Assembly: GCF_047663525.1 (NCBI RefSeq)
Contig: NC_092590.1
Coordinates: 8,204,001-8,268,000, forward strand
Origin: Anas platyrhynchos
Lineage: Eukaryota; Chordata; Aves; Anseriformes; Anatidae
DNA length: 64,000 bases
Reading direction: 5' to 3'
This document shows positions 49,081-62,247 of the stretch, in pieces (position 1 is the first letter of the stretch; every line of letters starts with the position of its first letter). The notes beneath the pieces are model-generated. The model did not search any database. It was not told the origin of the DNA and worked only from the letters and a program-made list of their open reading frames with translations. The translations under genes and the position numbers were made by a program.

Positions 49081-51979
49081 GTTACCTGAGTGACTGCGTG
49101 GAGATGGGGAGCAGCGGACGCCGGCGTCCCGCTGACACGCCGCATCTCGGTGACAATTAGGGACGTGCGAGCGGGGCGGCGGGCGGGGGCGGCGGGATGA
49201 CAAATGCTGGTCACGCTGTCCAGCAGAGCAGAAAATGAGGTTACAATTGGGAGATAATGTTTGCATATGTAACCATATTTCAGCAAGCTGGGCAACTCGA
49301 GGGAACAGAGGCGACGGGCTATCGTAAACAACGGCGCTGCGTGCCGCGGCCGGCAGCTCCCCGCCAGACAGCGCAACCTCGGCGTGAGAAACCCGGGCGC
49401 CGCGTCCTAATGAGCAGCTCGTGGGACGCAGCCTGACGGCGCTCGGGGCTGAGAATTTCCCAGGAAGAGGAGAAAAAACCCTGGTTTTGGCTCCAGGGGG
49501 GGCAAAGGGAGCAAACAGGAGCACGGGCGGCTTGCTGTGGATGCGCCCGTCCCCTCTCGGTGGGGATCAGCTTGGCCCTGTGGAAGCGTGTCCCCGAGCG
49601 GGAGCGCCTTTCGATTTGCATGGTAACGTTTTGGCTGTAGTAGGCTGCCGGGGGTGTGACGTGATGCTCAAAACATCTTCTGATGTATAATGGCCTCCTT
49701 TAATTAGGAACTTGCTTTCTTTCCCCCCCCCCCACCTCCCCGCCCCGAGCAGGGAGCGAGAGCGCGCGGGCTTGAAAAAGAGAAGGAGAAACCTGCGTGC
49801 GTAGTGTCAGCCACGAGGATATTTATTTAAAGTGTTATTGCCTATAAAGTCTTAAAATAGTTTTCCTCCCAAAAAGGCAAAATAAAACACAGATGACTGA
49901 TTATAAAATGGGATCCCTGCTCGGTGTGGTACACAGGACGAGCTTCACCTTTTATACAGCTCAGGCTTAGACATCAGAGGCGCAAGAAGCTGCTTTGAGT
50001 TACAGATCTTCAAACAATAAGTCAAAACAAAAAATCAATCCCTCCAGTCCCTGGGTGCAGTTAGCTCAAGATAAAAGAGAAAAATAAAGTTATGCGAAAG
50101 CAGGTAGAGGAAAGGAACGGATATGCCAAGGAAACACAGAGGACAAGTGCAGAGCTGAAGCGGGCCCGGCGCGAGCCAACATCAATGAATTTTTGTCTCA
50201 TCAAAAACTTTTAGGGGTGCCAATTCTTTTCAGACTGGATCCACTCTGGTCCAGGACCGCCTGGAGCCTTGCCTGCTGTAAGGGCTGCTCTCCCCACCCT
50301 CCTCATGCCTCCTTGGTGCCCTTCAGTTCGATGGCACCGGGGCTAGGCAGCGTCTCGCACACGTGTGAGATGGCAGCAGGGAATTAAGGGCTCGGGTAAT
50401 CCCTCGTCGTTACAAATGCACACTGAGACTTCTCTTCAAATGTTTGGTGGAAGATGCACAATCTCCAAAAAAAAAAAAAAAACCAACAACAACATCAAAA
50501 AAAAAAAACAGCAAAGCCATTTCCCTCTGGTGATGCATCCCCCTCCCCTTCCTCTGCCTCCCTATAAATGTAGATGGCACAGGAATGTTTTTAATGTAGA
50601 AAAAAAAAAAATCGGGAACAATGTGATTTATGCTTTTTGGCAGCCGATTCGTGACATTTTTGATGCCGGCTAGCTGTCTTGACTCAATCAAGCACTTCTC
50701 TTAAGCCAGAGCCTGCAAGGAAGCGAGCACTGCGCCCCGCGGCCACGGTGCGCCCCTGAACTCCTCCTGGTTTGGAGAGGAGGTGAAGTTTAGCTGGTGC
50801 CCACCACGTCCACGGCTGGGACTACAGAGCAGAAAGGGACGTGTGGTGTCCCTAAGCAAAAGGTTGGGGATCTGCAGGTGAGCATAAAGCAGGGCGAGGG
50901 TGCTGGCGCTGGGTGTTGCTCGTCGCTGAGGTCTGAGGAGGGGATTTCAGGCAGCCTGGTGCTGGTTCTTCTCACTTCGGGCTGCCTAACCGCTGCCTTC
51001 CCTGCTCTGAGAAAAACATAAATCACCCTTTTCTCTTGTCAACAAAGACATCAGCCGCTACAAAGATGTTTATGGGATTGCAAGCTGAACAGGAAAAGGG
51101 TTAATGAGCGGAGATGTGACTGCCAGATAGGGTGTGGGGGACGTGCCCCACGGTGCGAACAAAACGGCACCTTCGGTCTCGCGTTTCGGGGAGCTGGAAG
51201 TCACCGTCGGTAACCCTGCTCAGGAGAAATGCTCAGCCTTCAAAGGAAAAAGAAAAACCGCCACCGCAAAACAAAAAAACTGCAGCGTGATAACTATTGC
51301 CATTCATCCCTGGGCGGACGGCACCTTAAAGGCGCAATTTTTGGTTGCTCTCCCCAGGGCTGCTGGCCGCGGGGTCGAGCTGGGGCTGGAGCTGCCCTGC
51401 TGCATACAGGGTTCCTCTCATCCCACCTGGAGGTGACATCTCCTCAGCAGCAGCCCCCGGCCTCTCTGAAGAAATATTTTGGGTTTTGCAGGAGCCGGCA
51501 GGAGGTCACTGTAAAATAACTTCTGTAAGAGGGCACCTGGTGCCTTCTGATCTCCGCTGCTTCCTTCCTGAAGGGTGCCAGGCGCGAGCTCCAAAATACT
51601 TTGGTGTGAAGCAGGATGAGCCGGGAGGCTTTCTGCCAAGCATGGGCCTTGAACAACCGAAGCTGAAGCAGAAAGTGCCTCGGCTGACCTCGCGGCGTGT
51701 TTTGTTTGTTTTTTGTGTTGAATGGACACAGAGGAGGGAGCGGAGGCGCATGGGGTTGCGCCTCTCCTTCCCCAGCCCTCTGTAGACGTGCCACCCCAAA
51801 GGCCCCGCTGTCCCCGGCCCCACAGGGGACGGAGCAGCAAGGATGGGGTTGTGCAGCTGCTGATTTGCATGTCTGCCAGCCCGGAGCAGCTCTGGTGGCA
51901 CCCTGCTGTCCCCCCCCAACCACGTGGCGATGCTTTTTGGGTGTCTTCTGCTCTCCTCCCGGCAGCCCGAGCAGCTGGA
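49081..51979 (+). other. LEF1: LEF1 intron 3, GC-rich stretch without recognised exons
   Basis: GC-rich segments alternate with an AT-rich block at about 49200-49290 containing the octamer-like ATGTTTGCATATG. C and A homopolymers occur at about 49724-49733 and 50467-50508. Open frames have no protein signature. Confidence 0.6.
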
Positions 51980-52140
51980 CCTGGAGAAGTCTCGAATTAG
52001 CTTTATTATGCCGCTGAGCCGAAGTCATTACTGGTGTAAGCCGATGCAGTCCCATTATTGTTGATGGGATTGTGGCTCTTCATGTCACAGGTGAATTGGG
52101 CTCAATTAAGCGGAGCCGGTTGCTCTTAATTAGAAGCTCG
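51980..52140 (+). promoter_or_regulatory. Candidate conserved intronic block
   Basis: A short stretch with AATTAG, CATTATTGTTGATGG (SOX-like), CAATTAAG and TTAATTAG words sits between GC-rich flanks. The density of homeodomain and SOX-like words suggests a regulatory element. This is composition evidence only. Confidence 0.3.
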
Positions 52141-55100
52141 GCTCCTCCCGGAGGTGGGACACCCCGGCCCTGCCTGGCCACCCCGGGGGGGGCTCCTGCT
52201 GGATGCCACCCCCCGCAGCCTGCCTTCCCCTGCTCCCAACAAAACCACCTTCACCCCTGCAGGCGGGACATCCCGAGGCCCTTCCCTCTGCCTCCCACTA
52301 AATATAGTGCCTACCCAGGCTCTATTTCGGGCACCCCATTTAAAGCAGGTGCCTCACTGCGAGCCCTGCAGGACTCCGGGGGCAAAACCCTGCAGGAGAA
52401 GCCAGGAGGAGCCAGGAGAAGCCAGGAGGAGAGGAGAGGAGAGGAGAGGAGAGGAGAGGAGAGGAGCTGCAGCCGCCGCTCGGCTTCCTGAGGGCTCGTG
52501 CCCTTCCCTGGCCAGGAAGGATGTGCCGGGGACGGAAAGCTCGCGTGGGGCTGCCGCGAAACAGGCGGTGCGACAGCTGACTGCTGCCTCCTCCCTGGCT
52601 CGCTAAGAGCTCCTTCCTCTGCCCGCTCGTAGCTTTTTAATTTTTTTATTCTATTTTTTTCTGAAAGCTCGTGGGAACACGGCCCTCGGAGGCCTCTGCC
52701 CCCAGCAAGGTGGGGCTGAGGGTGGCCGGGGGGACGGGGTCGTCCGTGTGGGCGAAGGCTGGCTTGGTGCTGATCCCGTTCAGGCCACGTCCCCCCAAGG
52801 GCTTTAGGATTTGGTAGGGCTGTTCTCGCGACCCGGCGCCTCGTCCCGCGGGCCGGAAAGCGGCTGCAGAGAGCCAGGAAGGGGGCGAGCAGCTGGAGGC
52901 GCTGGCGGCACTCGGAGGCGGTGGAAGTCGCGCTTTCTCACGACCTCGCTGGGGTCTTGCCCTTCCCTGTGCACGTCTCACCCACAGCGGGGGACAGGGG
53001 CTCAAGGGGAGCGATTTGGGTCAGTTTGGGTCAGTTTGGGTCGACAGGGAGCTGGCTGGGGCACGGGCTGCCTGTCCATGTCTGGGATCTCCAGGCGTGG
53101 TCCGTGCTGTGCCCTGTATTTCATGTGGATGCTCAACCTGGTTGTACCGTGGAGGCTTCCTGGGCCATCCTGCCTGTTATCTCCACAGCCTTAACGAAGG
53201 ACCCCTCGTTTCCCGAGCCGAACACCCCCGCGGCTGCTCGAGAGGAAGGTGCTACTATTTCGGTTCCCCCGGTGGCTTGCAGTGGGTGCTGAGATAAGAT
53301 GCGGTGGGTGGCACTCCCATCAGACAGCTGCCCCACTCCCCCCGAAACAGAAAACAAACAGAAAGGGAGATAAGCCCTGCTTTTAAGGGAGATCAAAAAC
53401 TCGCCTGCGTGGTTCTTCTCCCCGGGAGAACTGGTGGCCCGAGCGCCAGATCAAACGCGGGGCGAGGTGGGCACCTTCGGGGCGCCGCCGAAGCAAAGCA
53501 GCAGCTGAGCACGGCTGCCAGGAGGATGTGACAGCTTCGGCGTGAATCACCACACGGGCGCACCGAAAAAGCTTTCTCTGAAGAAGTTATTTTCGTTTTG
53601 GCGGAGGTGCTCAGCCATCCCTGCATCCTCCCCTGAAGATGCACACCACGCCTCGGAGATGTCCTTAGGGCGCCTGGTGGCACCCAGCCGTGTCCCCCCG
53701 GGTGTCCCCTCGCCGGTGGCCACACGGGAGGCTGCGGGAGCTGCTGGTGGGGAGGGCACGGAGCCGGCTCTCCCGTCTCAGCGAGCTCCCATGCCAGCTG
53801 GGTAAACGGGGAGAGATTAATGACTGCCTTGCAAGCCAGTTTTCCAGCGCGCCGGCCGGAGGGCAAGCATCCTGATAGTTGCAGCAGCTGGCTTGGAGAG
53901 GAGGGAAATGAGGGGAAGATAAAATTGCACGCCCCGAATGCCAGGGTAGCCTGTGTCCATGCTTTGATGTCTTCTCCCTCCACACCCTCCTGTGGGTTAA
54001 AAATGAAACTAGACTGCATTTATCATGGGTGTGTGAAGCTCTGGATTTAGCTCCAGCCAGCCAGCTCCTGGGCTGGATCCTCGCGTGTGCAGCTGGGCCA
54101 AACGCGGGGAGGGAGGGGAGCTCGCTGCGCCCTGCTTTTTGGGGCACCCTGCCCCTCCTCGTGGGGTGCCAAGGCAGAAGAAGGGGCTCCTCCAAATTGC
54201 CGGGTGGCTGCGGGAAGGCAGCTCGGGGGAACGGAGCCTGGCTCCTGCCATCGTGCCACGCCGCTGCATCCACGGCTGCTTTAATCAGCAGCCCTCCCCC
54301 CCCTCCCCTTGGCCCCCGGGCCTCGAAATTCCACAAAACCCAATTAAGAGAGATGAGAGAGCTCCAGCGTGTATACATATGAAATTTCAGGAGGCTAAAA
54401 AAGAGACTCCTAATACCATAAAGCCTGCCCTAAAGTCAAATTTGCATCTGAAATCTACATAGCCAAGCCCCGCGAGGAAGGCGGCACCGCCGAGCACGCC
54501 GCCTTTTCCCCCCCAGCGGGGAGAAACGTGGCCAGCTCGGGCTGGGTTTGGCCGCAGCTGGGGGAACCTGCGTGGGGTGGCTGCAGGGACCCCGCCACGG
54601 CCACCCCCAGGGCCAGGAGAACCTCCCCGGGCCCAAAGCAGCCGGGTGGATGCGGTTCATTAGGGGAAGTGCTGGAGACTCGGCTAATTAGCGCCCGCCG
54701 ACTCAGCCCAGGTGTTTCATGCTTTGCTGCCCCTGCACCTCGCTGCCTCCTTCCAGTCGCCCGTCCTGGGCTGCTCGGAGAAAGACACCCCCCCCCCTCC
54801 TTCAAAATTATTAAAACCAAAAAAAAAATCAGCAAAAACAGTCCTTTCAGTACAGGTTAGGCACTCGGGGGGAACGGGAGGGGGAAAAAAAAGCTTCATC
54901 CCCTTCTGCTCTTGGTTTTACAGTTTGGTTTGTGTCAGGTACACGCTTTCTCCTCCCATTATCCTACCTGCAGCTTAATTGCGGATTAATTGGAGGCCGT
55001 GCCTCTGTGGCTCTGAGTATTTCAGAGCCTCTCCGTGCGTGCCTCCACAACGAGGGGAAACGGAGCCCAAGCCTCTGGCCCAAATTCCCCCAGTGGTTCC

Positions 55101-56859
55101 CCGGCAGGGCAGGGGGGATCTGGCAGCACAGGTAAGCGTTTCACTGCCAAAACACGAGGCCTCAAAGCTGCCTTTTTTTTTTATTACCTCCGGATTCTGC
55201 AGAGGGCTCGTTATCTCACGCCGCGAGCCAGCATGATCAAAGCCCCGGGAAAGGTCAGGCATTCCTGCAGGAGCCACGCTCAGCCAGCGCTCCCCCAACC
55301 CACGGCACCTCCCCAAATCCTTTATCTCCCTAAACGAGCCGGCCTCCAGATTAGCCAGCTTGATGGCGAGAGCACCCAACACCTGGCCTTGGTTTTCTGA
55401 AGAGGAGAGGGTGCTTTTTTTTTTTTTTGTCTTTTTTTGTCTTGACGTTCTGTTTTGTTTTTTTGTCTCGTGGGGGAGGCAGCGTTTCCTTCCTCTCGCT
55501 GAGCGCCAGGCAGCTCGATGCTGAGAGCAGGGCGCACCTCTGACGGAGCTGCCCCTCTCGCAGCGTCGGCTCCCAGCTCGAGCCCAAGTGATGCACACGG
55601 TGAGTTGCCAAATTTCCCGCACCCGAGAAGCCATCCGCGGCGCCTTCCAGCGCTGTTGTCTCGTTGCTTTGCTAGACTGGCAATTCGTTGCTCTCCTGGG
55701 GCCTGTTTCTGCGCCGAGAAGCGCCGAGGAGGAGCGTGGCTGTGGTCAGAAATTGCCCACACCTCTGCCGTGCTGTGGGAGGAGGTAATTGTGCAGGGGA
55801 GCGGTAATTGCCTGGAAAATCAAGCCGGCCCTAATGACGGGGCGCTGGAGAAGTTCAGAAGTGCCTCTTGACCCAAGGAAGGCATAACTGGTTTGGGGTT
55901 TGGTTGGGTTGAGGTGTGACTGCAGGGCGACCCCGTGCCACGGGCAGGGCGCTGCGTGCAGCCCCAGGACCATCTGGAGGGGTGATTTACCAGGGGCTCC
56001 GGCACTTCAGGCTCTCTTTTTATGATGTTTAGGCTTTTACCCACGTTATAAAGCGCAGTCCAGGCTTTTTACGAGGACGGAGGTGCCTGCTGCACAAAAC
56101 TCAGGCTGTGGGCTGGGTGTTGTTTTTTCTTTTAAGAGTGATTTTAAAGGGCAGCTCTTGAATTAAAAAAAAAAAAAAAAAGAAAAATCAAGTCTAGCAG
56201 CAGGCAGGAATATCCCACGCAGGATTTAAAGGGCATCACGTGCGCCGTGCATACCGACAGCGTTTTATTTAAGCCCTCTGGCACCTTCCTGGGGCGAGCG
56301 CAGAGGCTGGAACAAAGCCAGAGCAGATCTGGTGCCACCACTGGTGGGAAAGTCACATTTTGGGTACCCCCTGCATGATGAGGCTGCGTTTTGGCAGGCA
56401 CAGGGCAGCTCTCAGAGACTGACCTAGCACCAAAGCCGATGCAGGAGCATCCCCAAAAGACTCCCTTGTTGGCTCCTCGTGATGCTCTGGGTCTGGTACC
56501 TGGTGCTGAGCATCCGTGCCTGGTCCGTAGGAGGGGCACGAGTGTGAGGTTTAATTTTGACAGCTCCCTGACCTGAGCCACCTCCTTTTTTACGTCTTCT
56601 GAGACAGTGAGATTGGGCAGCTGGGGATGCTGGCATCCGCGGTGTGGGCCAGAAAAAGTGTTTGAAGCCCGGCTTCTTTGAGCCCAGTTCACTCTCTGCT
56701 TGTGCTGAGCTGTGTGCTGTGACAGCTGTACCTTTAGCTACATGTAAGTGTCATTTCGGGGCGTGATTTTGTGTCTCACGACTGTTACAACCCCTCATGG
56801 GGCTGATCCATGACATTAAGCTAGCAGCTTTTCATCACTTTTGTTTGTACTGAAGTCAT
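52141..56859 (+). other. LEF1: LEF1 intron 3, mostly GC-rich, no recognised exon
   Basis: Contains the GGAGA tract at 52425-52466 and a 10-bp tandem triplet (TTTGGGTCAG) at 53014-53043. An AT-balanced patch at about 54330-54470 could be conserved. The TCF/LEF octamer GATCAAAG lies at 55235-55242, and a T-rich run at about 55417-55461. Long overlapping open frames on both strands reflect GC content. Confidence 0.6.
52425..52466 (+). repeat. (GAGGA)n purine tract
   Basis: About eight GAGGA units follow an imperfect AGGAGAAGCC/AGGAGGAGCC duplication from about 52394. It is a pure purine tract on the + strand. Confidence 0.93.
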
Positions 56860-57420
56860 CTTGCACAATGTGGCGGAGAAATAATTCCTGTTATGACCTT
56901 CTACGGATGGTTCAAATAACCTGTCTAAGAGACATCCTGTTTCTGGAGGGCCCTATTGCTTTAATTCCTATTAAAATTGGTTTTGCCTTCTGTGGAACAG
57001 TGCTGCAGAAATTAAGTACTTGCAAATGCGTTTTACCTCCAGATATATGTTGCAGTTTGCATTTTCAATCCCGGCAAAGCTTTAGCAGACTGCTGCTTTT
57101 GGCCTAATCATTTGTACGTTTTTAGGGATTTTTTTTTTTCTGAGTTGAAAAATGAATATTTTATTTTAAGCCTTCGGACCATCTTGCCCACATCCAGTGA
57201 TGGATGTCTAATGAGATGACTTTTTACCTCCGCTAAATGGTTATATTGTTTGCACTGATGTATGCTAAGACTTGGTGCATTAAATCTTTGGTCATTAGCA
57301 GATGCCATTAGCAGAAAAGTCCAAATCACTTAGAGCTGTGACTTAAGACTTTTCATTAAAACCCGAATTTGCATGTTATTGGATAAATCTGCTAATACGG
57401 TTTAGCTGGACTCAGAGAAG
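56860..57420 (+). promoter_or_regulatory. Candidate conserved intronic block
   Basis: Balanced-composition unique DNA with repeated CATTAGCAGA words (57293-57302 and 57306-57315), TAATGAG and CATTAAAT words. No exon signature was seen. Confidence 0.28.
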
Positions 57421-58479
57421 TTACTCGAAAACTTTTTCCAGTGGGTATGCGGGGTCAGCAGTGCCTGGGAGCCTTGGATTTCGAGGAAGCGACCCCTCAA
57501 GTGCTTGCTCTACGCCCTGCTGGCTGCCCTACGTGTGCTGGGTGACCTCTGTGTTAATCCCACCGCGTGCTGCCAGCCCCCAGGCTCTTAACTCCATGGC
57601 TCAAAACTCCTGGACAGTGCACGGATGGCCCTTCCCATGACTTTGGTGCCAGGCAAAGCTTTCCCCATGGCAGCATTTGGGGCTGGAGTCCTTGCCTTGA
57701 TGGGACAGAGCTAAGGTGTGCTCCCCGTGCATGTGTGCTGAACTTGAACATCTGAACCAAAACCGTGTGTGTTCCCTGAACCAAGAACATCTCCTCAAAA
57801 AATCCCTGCTCAGCGAGAAGCTGACAGTTTTCAGCCTTCTTGCTCCCAGCTGGCCTCTGTTATGGCACGTGACAGCGAGCAGGCAGTGTGGCACGGACAC
57901 CACGTAGATATATACTTGGGAGCGGTCCTATTTTAAGTGCTTTCATCACGCTGCCAGGCACCGCCGCTGCACGGGATGGGGCTTTCTGGGTTCGCCCCAG
58001 GATCCTCGGCCTGCATCCTGTGGGACGCGAGGAGGCCGACGAGGAAGAGTCGCCTCATCCTGTGACGCACGGCGGCGGCCCAAACAGGAACACGCCGGAG
58101 CACCAGGCACACGCAGGAGCACCGGCCTTCAGGGGATGCCCTCAGGCTGCTCGCTCCTGTACCACATTTCGGTATTTATCCACCCGATGGCCTCTCGTTT
58201 GCCTGAACAGTTCCCAGGCTTGGTTTGGAAACTCCCTGGGCTGAGTGTTGGACCAAAGCACATCCCCTTCTGCAGGAGCGTGGCACCAGCTCGGGCTTGT
58301 GAAAACCGTGGCTCTTGTGTTCCCCCAGGAACAGGAAGGGCTGCGGGCAGGTGGGAAAAAACAGGGGGAAAACACGTTTGTGGCTGGTGTATGGTGAGGG
58401 AACGGCAGGCTGCGTGGGCAGAAGAGCCTTTGCTTAACCCCACAGAGCTGCGTATTCCCAGTGCTGGATGAACCGTTCA
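57421..58479 (+). other. LEF1: LEF1 intron 3, no feature recognised
   Basis: Unremarkable intronic DNA. Short overlapping open frames on both strands have no protein signature. Confidence 0.5.
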
Positions 58480-59060
58480 GGACGGACAAAGTTAAAGGAC
58501 CTTCAACTTAAACGGAGCTTCAAATGAGCGCCAGCTGTTAAAATGTGGAGCATTTCCTAGGAACTGATGGCCGTCAGGAGGACCCGGTGCTGTGTTGGGA
58601 GAGCGACATAAAACATTGCAAAATACTTTAAGAGAAAAGGCTTTCCGTGCGGGTGTGCGGCTTTGCTGGTGATTTAATGCCCTATCAGTCATCAGTGCGT
58701 ATTTCTAAAACTAATGGGCTGTGTGACATTAAATGTAATCTGCACACACGTGCTCTGGCAGCACGTAAATAGCAGCGGGCTTGTCCTCTCCCCGATAGCA
58801 GCCTTGAAAGAGCTGCCCGACTCCCCGCGCGGTGCCGCAGCATCTCGGGTCTCCCGACAGCCTTCCCGAGAAAGCGAGAACAAACAAATTAAGGAGTCAC
58901 GAGAGAGTAGAAAACTCAGATAGCAGGGGATTTCTAATCAAGCTATTTTAATACGGGGTGTGCTTTAATCACTCGCTTAATGGCGGTGCTTAATGAACAC
59001 TTGAAATAAAGCCTGTTTCTGTCGGAGATTCAACAGCCATGTTTTTAAAGCTGTCTTGAG
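58480..59060 (+). promoter_or_regulatory. Candidate conserved intronic block
   Basis: Contains TCTAATCAAG, TTTAATCACTCGCTTAATGG and CTTAATGAAC, several homeodomain-type TAAT cores in about 60 bases near 58935-59000. Inference from composition. Confidence 0.28.
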
Positions 59061-59367
59061 GGAACTCAAATGTTTATTACAACTTTTCAGCAAAAAAAAA
59101 AAAAAAGCAGTCACAGTTGTGCTATATTAATTTCCAAGATTGAAGGAAGGAAAGAAAAAAAAAAAGTTGCAAAAAGAACAAGGTAGACCCGCCATTAGGA
59201 CAGTGTTTTCTCACTAACGTCGCAATTAACCTGAATCCAGTTACTCCTTGTAATCCGTCTAGATAGATGCTTATCCCAGGCTTTATCAAATCCCATTCAC
59301 TCTTTTCTGTGCAGTGCTCCCCTGGCTGCTGCACTCGGGTTTTTATTGTGCACTGATGCTTCAGGCT

Positions 59368-59757
59368 TCAAGCAGAGCAGTTTGCCCTTCCTCTGCTGGC
59401 ATCCCTGTACGCTGTCTGTGTTGCCAGGCTTAACACCCTGTGGAAGAAGTGTTGCAAGATCTGGTCCAAAAAAGAGCCCGGCATTGTTGCTACATGGCTT
59501 GAGCTCTCAGAGAGGAGGCTGAGCACCTGAGAAACTGCCTCTCCCATCTCTCCCATGCATTGCAGCACTGCTGCCAGGCTGTCTGAAAAGGAAGGGGGTC
59601 TTGGCGGCTCAAAAATGGGCACAAACTTCTGCTGCTCCCAAATAACCACGTGAGGCTCTGGCAAGGATCTCAAGGGTGCATCCTTTGCACTCTGGTGGCT
59701 TCTCCAGAACTCCTGGGGGTCTCCTGGGCTGCTGCATCTCCACATCCACTGGCACAA
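59368..59757 (-). other. Unexplained 129-codon minus-strand open frame
   Basis: An open frame in moderate-GC DNA whose composition (mixed hydrophobic, Gln, Glu and Ser residues, not low complexity) is more protein-like than other frames in the window. It includes SDSLAAVLQCMGEMGEAV and a later FLDQILQHFF segment. No family is recognised. It could be a decayed repeat-encoded peptide, an antisense non-coding exon, or chance. Confidence 0.2.
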
Positions 59758-62027
59758 GGTGTCCCAGGGAAGGGGGAAGCATACAATGACTTACAGTAAT
59801 TTTCTTGTTCTCCCCTTCCCTGGCTCCCAGCACTGAATCCAACTTAATTATCTGGCTATGCACTGAAACAAAGGGCTTGAGGGAAGGGGGGACTGGGTGC
59901 AGTTTTCTTCTTTGCTAGCGACCGGTTTACTCCCTGAAGCATGCAGTTTTGAGGATAGTTTTGTTCTGAATAAGTGTTACCAGTTGCAAAGCTTCAAAAT
60001 GTGATGTCAGAAGGGACACAGGGCTTGGCTTTGCCATCTTACTGTGGCAAGTCCCATGGGTGTCACCCCTGGCGTTTCCAAACAAGAAGGGTCAGCAACA
60101 TAAACAGCCCTGTGCTGCCATGCTGGGAAGCAGTGTACAAAGAATGTGACTCTTTTTGTCTTTTATAATTCAAAATATTGCTGCACCCCTGTTTCTGAGT
60201 TGGTGAGTGGGGTGGTCCCTGTGGGCGTGCTTTCAAGGTGAGGTCAAAAGTAAGGCTTCAAACCCACCACCTCCGTACCTGCTATGTCATTTTCTCAGCT
60301 GCACTGCCTAGCGATTGGAGAAGATTTTGAAAGTTAAACATAAAGTGATCTCTGCCGTCAAGAGCTTGTAAGGAGGTTGGCTTTATACATAAAAACCATT
60401 TGCTATAAATAAGGTTGTGCACCTCTGCAGATCTGCCTATGGAAAGGGATGGTATGACGGCTCCCTGGAAGATAGAAAATTGTAATTGCAATTATTGTTA
60501 GAGTTGATTACCTGTTTCATCTACTGGTAACGAGACACCTTACTTTACTTACCGCTCCTTCCACCTCCAGCCCCCTGTGCTAAAGCTTGTGTGACAGCGG
60601 GCCTTCATACACAGGCCTGGTTTTCACATTGCTCCAAAACTATGCTCTCCTGGCCCTTGCATTCCTATTGCAACAGCTGGTCATCAAAGGCATAAATCCA
60701 GAGTTGGGTTAGCCATTAAAATGCTATCGCTATTTTGAGATGGCAACTGAAATGTCGGTCTCCTCCGTTTGCCAAGTCCTTCTGCCTAAGAACGATTTCA
60801 GGGCCCTCTAAACTAGGAGTTAAAAAGGCTAAAGAACGGACAGATTTCCCTCATCTTTGCAGGCCAAGGTATCCTGAAGTCCTTCAACAAGTCATTGGTC
60901 TTTGTCCTTTTTTTTTTATTTTTTTTTTTGAGGTAGACCCACAGCAGTAGTGGACGGGGTTGGGTTTTTTTGGTGGTGTACATTTGGAGGAGCTGTCTGC
61001 TGTTGTGTTTTCCCCTCTCAATTTAACATTTGCTGTCAAAAACTTGAAGCCATGCTTCCCAAAACGACTCTTCCCCTCAGGAACAGAGGGAACACTTGCA
61101 TTTGGCCACACAGGTCTGGTTTTCTCTTTCCTTAAGGTGTTTGCTGGTTTGTTTTGTAAATCTGTTTATTTTCGTTTTGATTGAGAAGACTGTCTGCTAG
61201 TGCTTGTACCCAAGGTACAACTTATTGACAGGAGAGAAGTAAGGAGGCTGTAGCATTTCTTCTAGAAGCAGACAAATGTTTAAAGGGGGGGGGGGGGGAG
61301 AAATCAGAGCACTGTTTTGGGTGTTGCTTTTAGCTTTTGGCTCCAGGATCTGGCTGGAGGACAAAATATTTCTTCATTTGTGTGACCTCGTGGTGTGGAG
61401 CCATGACAGGCCTCAGGCCCAGGCCCTGCAGCCTGCTGCTCACAAGGCCACCTCCCTGCTCCGTGCCCCTTTAATGTCTTTCTCTGGGACAAATGCCCCC
61501 CTCCAGCTCCAGCCTGCCTGCCCAGTGCTGACCCACAGGCATTTTTGCTATGGCTGGCTTGGGATTTTTATAGTTTTTGCACACTTGTTGCATATAGGAC
61601 ACCTTACAGGTGCAGGCCGAAGCTTTTTGCTAGCTGTTAGTTTAAGATCCTCACGTAGGACAATAAGTAATCCTGTAATACGCCTTTCTCATTGAAGGCG
61701 TAGGGTCTGATAGGGATTTGCAGGAGATTTTAGCATTGTATTAAGGGAAAAGCGTGCTCAGTGCATCACGCCTATATAAGATGTATATCTTGTCAATGTG
61801 ACAGGGACTGAGGGACCACGTTCCCCTCGTGTGGAGCTCAGTGTGGTCAAGGTCAGCAGCCCCTGCTTTGGGCCTGACAAACAGCCTGAGCTTTCCTAAA
61901 GTACCGTGTTCAGAGACAAATTTGGGGAGAATTTGGGGAAACAAATGCACACAGCCCATGTTGCATGGGCAGCATGCTTGTGGGAGGAGGAGGAAGCCCA
62001 TTGATAAAGAAAATATGACTTGATGGA
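59758..62027 (+). other. LEF1: LEF1 intron 3, no exon recognised
   Basis: Includes T runs at about 60909-60930 and a 14-base G run at about 61287-61300. Nothing else could be supported. Confidence 0.5.
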
Positions 62028-62065
62028 CTGCAGTAAGAGAAATCTTACTGCAGAAAGAGAAATCA
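62028..62065 (+). repeat. 11-bp hairpin with GAAA loop, overlapping a direct repeat
   Basis: CTGCAGTAAGA (62028-62038) and TCTTACTGCAG (62043-62053) are perfect reverse complements around GAAA. The 17-base word starting at 62028 recurs with one change at 62049-62065. In the LEF1-sense transcript the loop would be a GNRA tetraloop. Confidence 0.88.
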
Positions 62066-62206
62066 TGTGTTTTCTGGCCATCACACACGGTGACTGTCAT
62101 GGTGGGACCAGCAGGGAACACGGTGCTCAGCCTGACCACCAAGCCCGTGTCTGGCGGTGGATGTGGGTGCCCAAAGCACTGTGAGACAGGCCAGAGCACC
62201 TCTATT

Positions 62207-62207
<1 letters not shown>

Positions 62208-62246
<39 letters not shown>
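62208..62246. repeat. (TCA)13 trinucleotide microsatellite
   Basis: Thirteen perfect TCA units, followed by a short TTA-type extension to about 62258. Confidence 0.95.

Positions 62247-62247
<1 letters not shown>

Noticed and set aside
53393..54378. Long overlapping minus-strand frames in intron 3
   Set aside because: Frames on both strands are open over the same GC-rich DNA and none has a signature.
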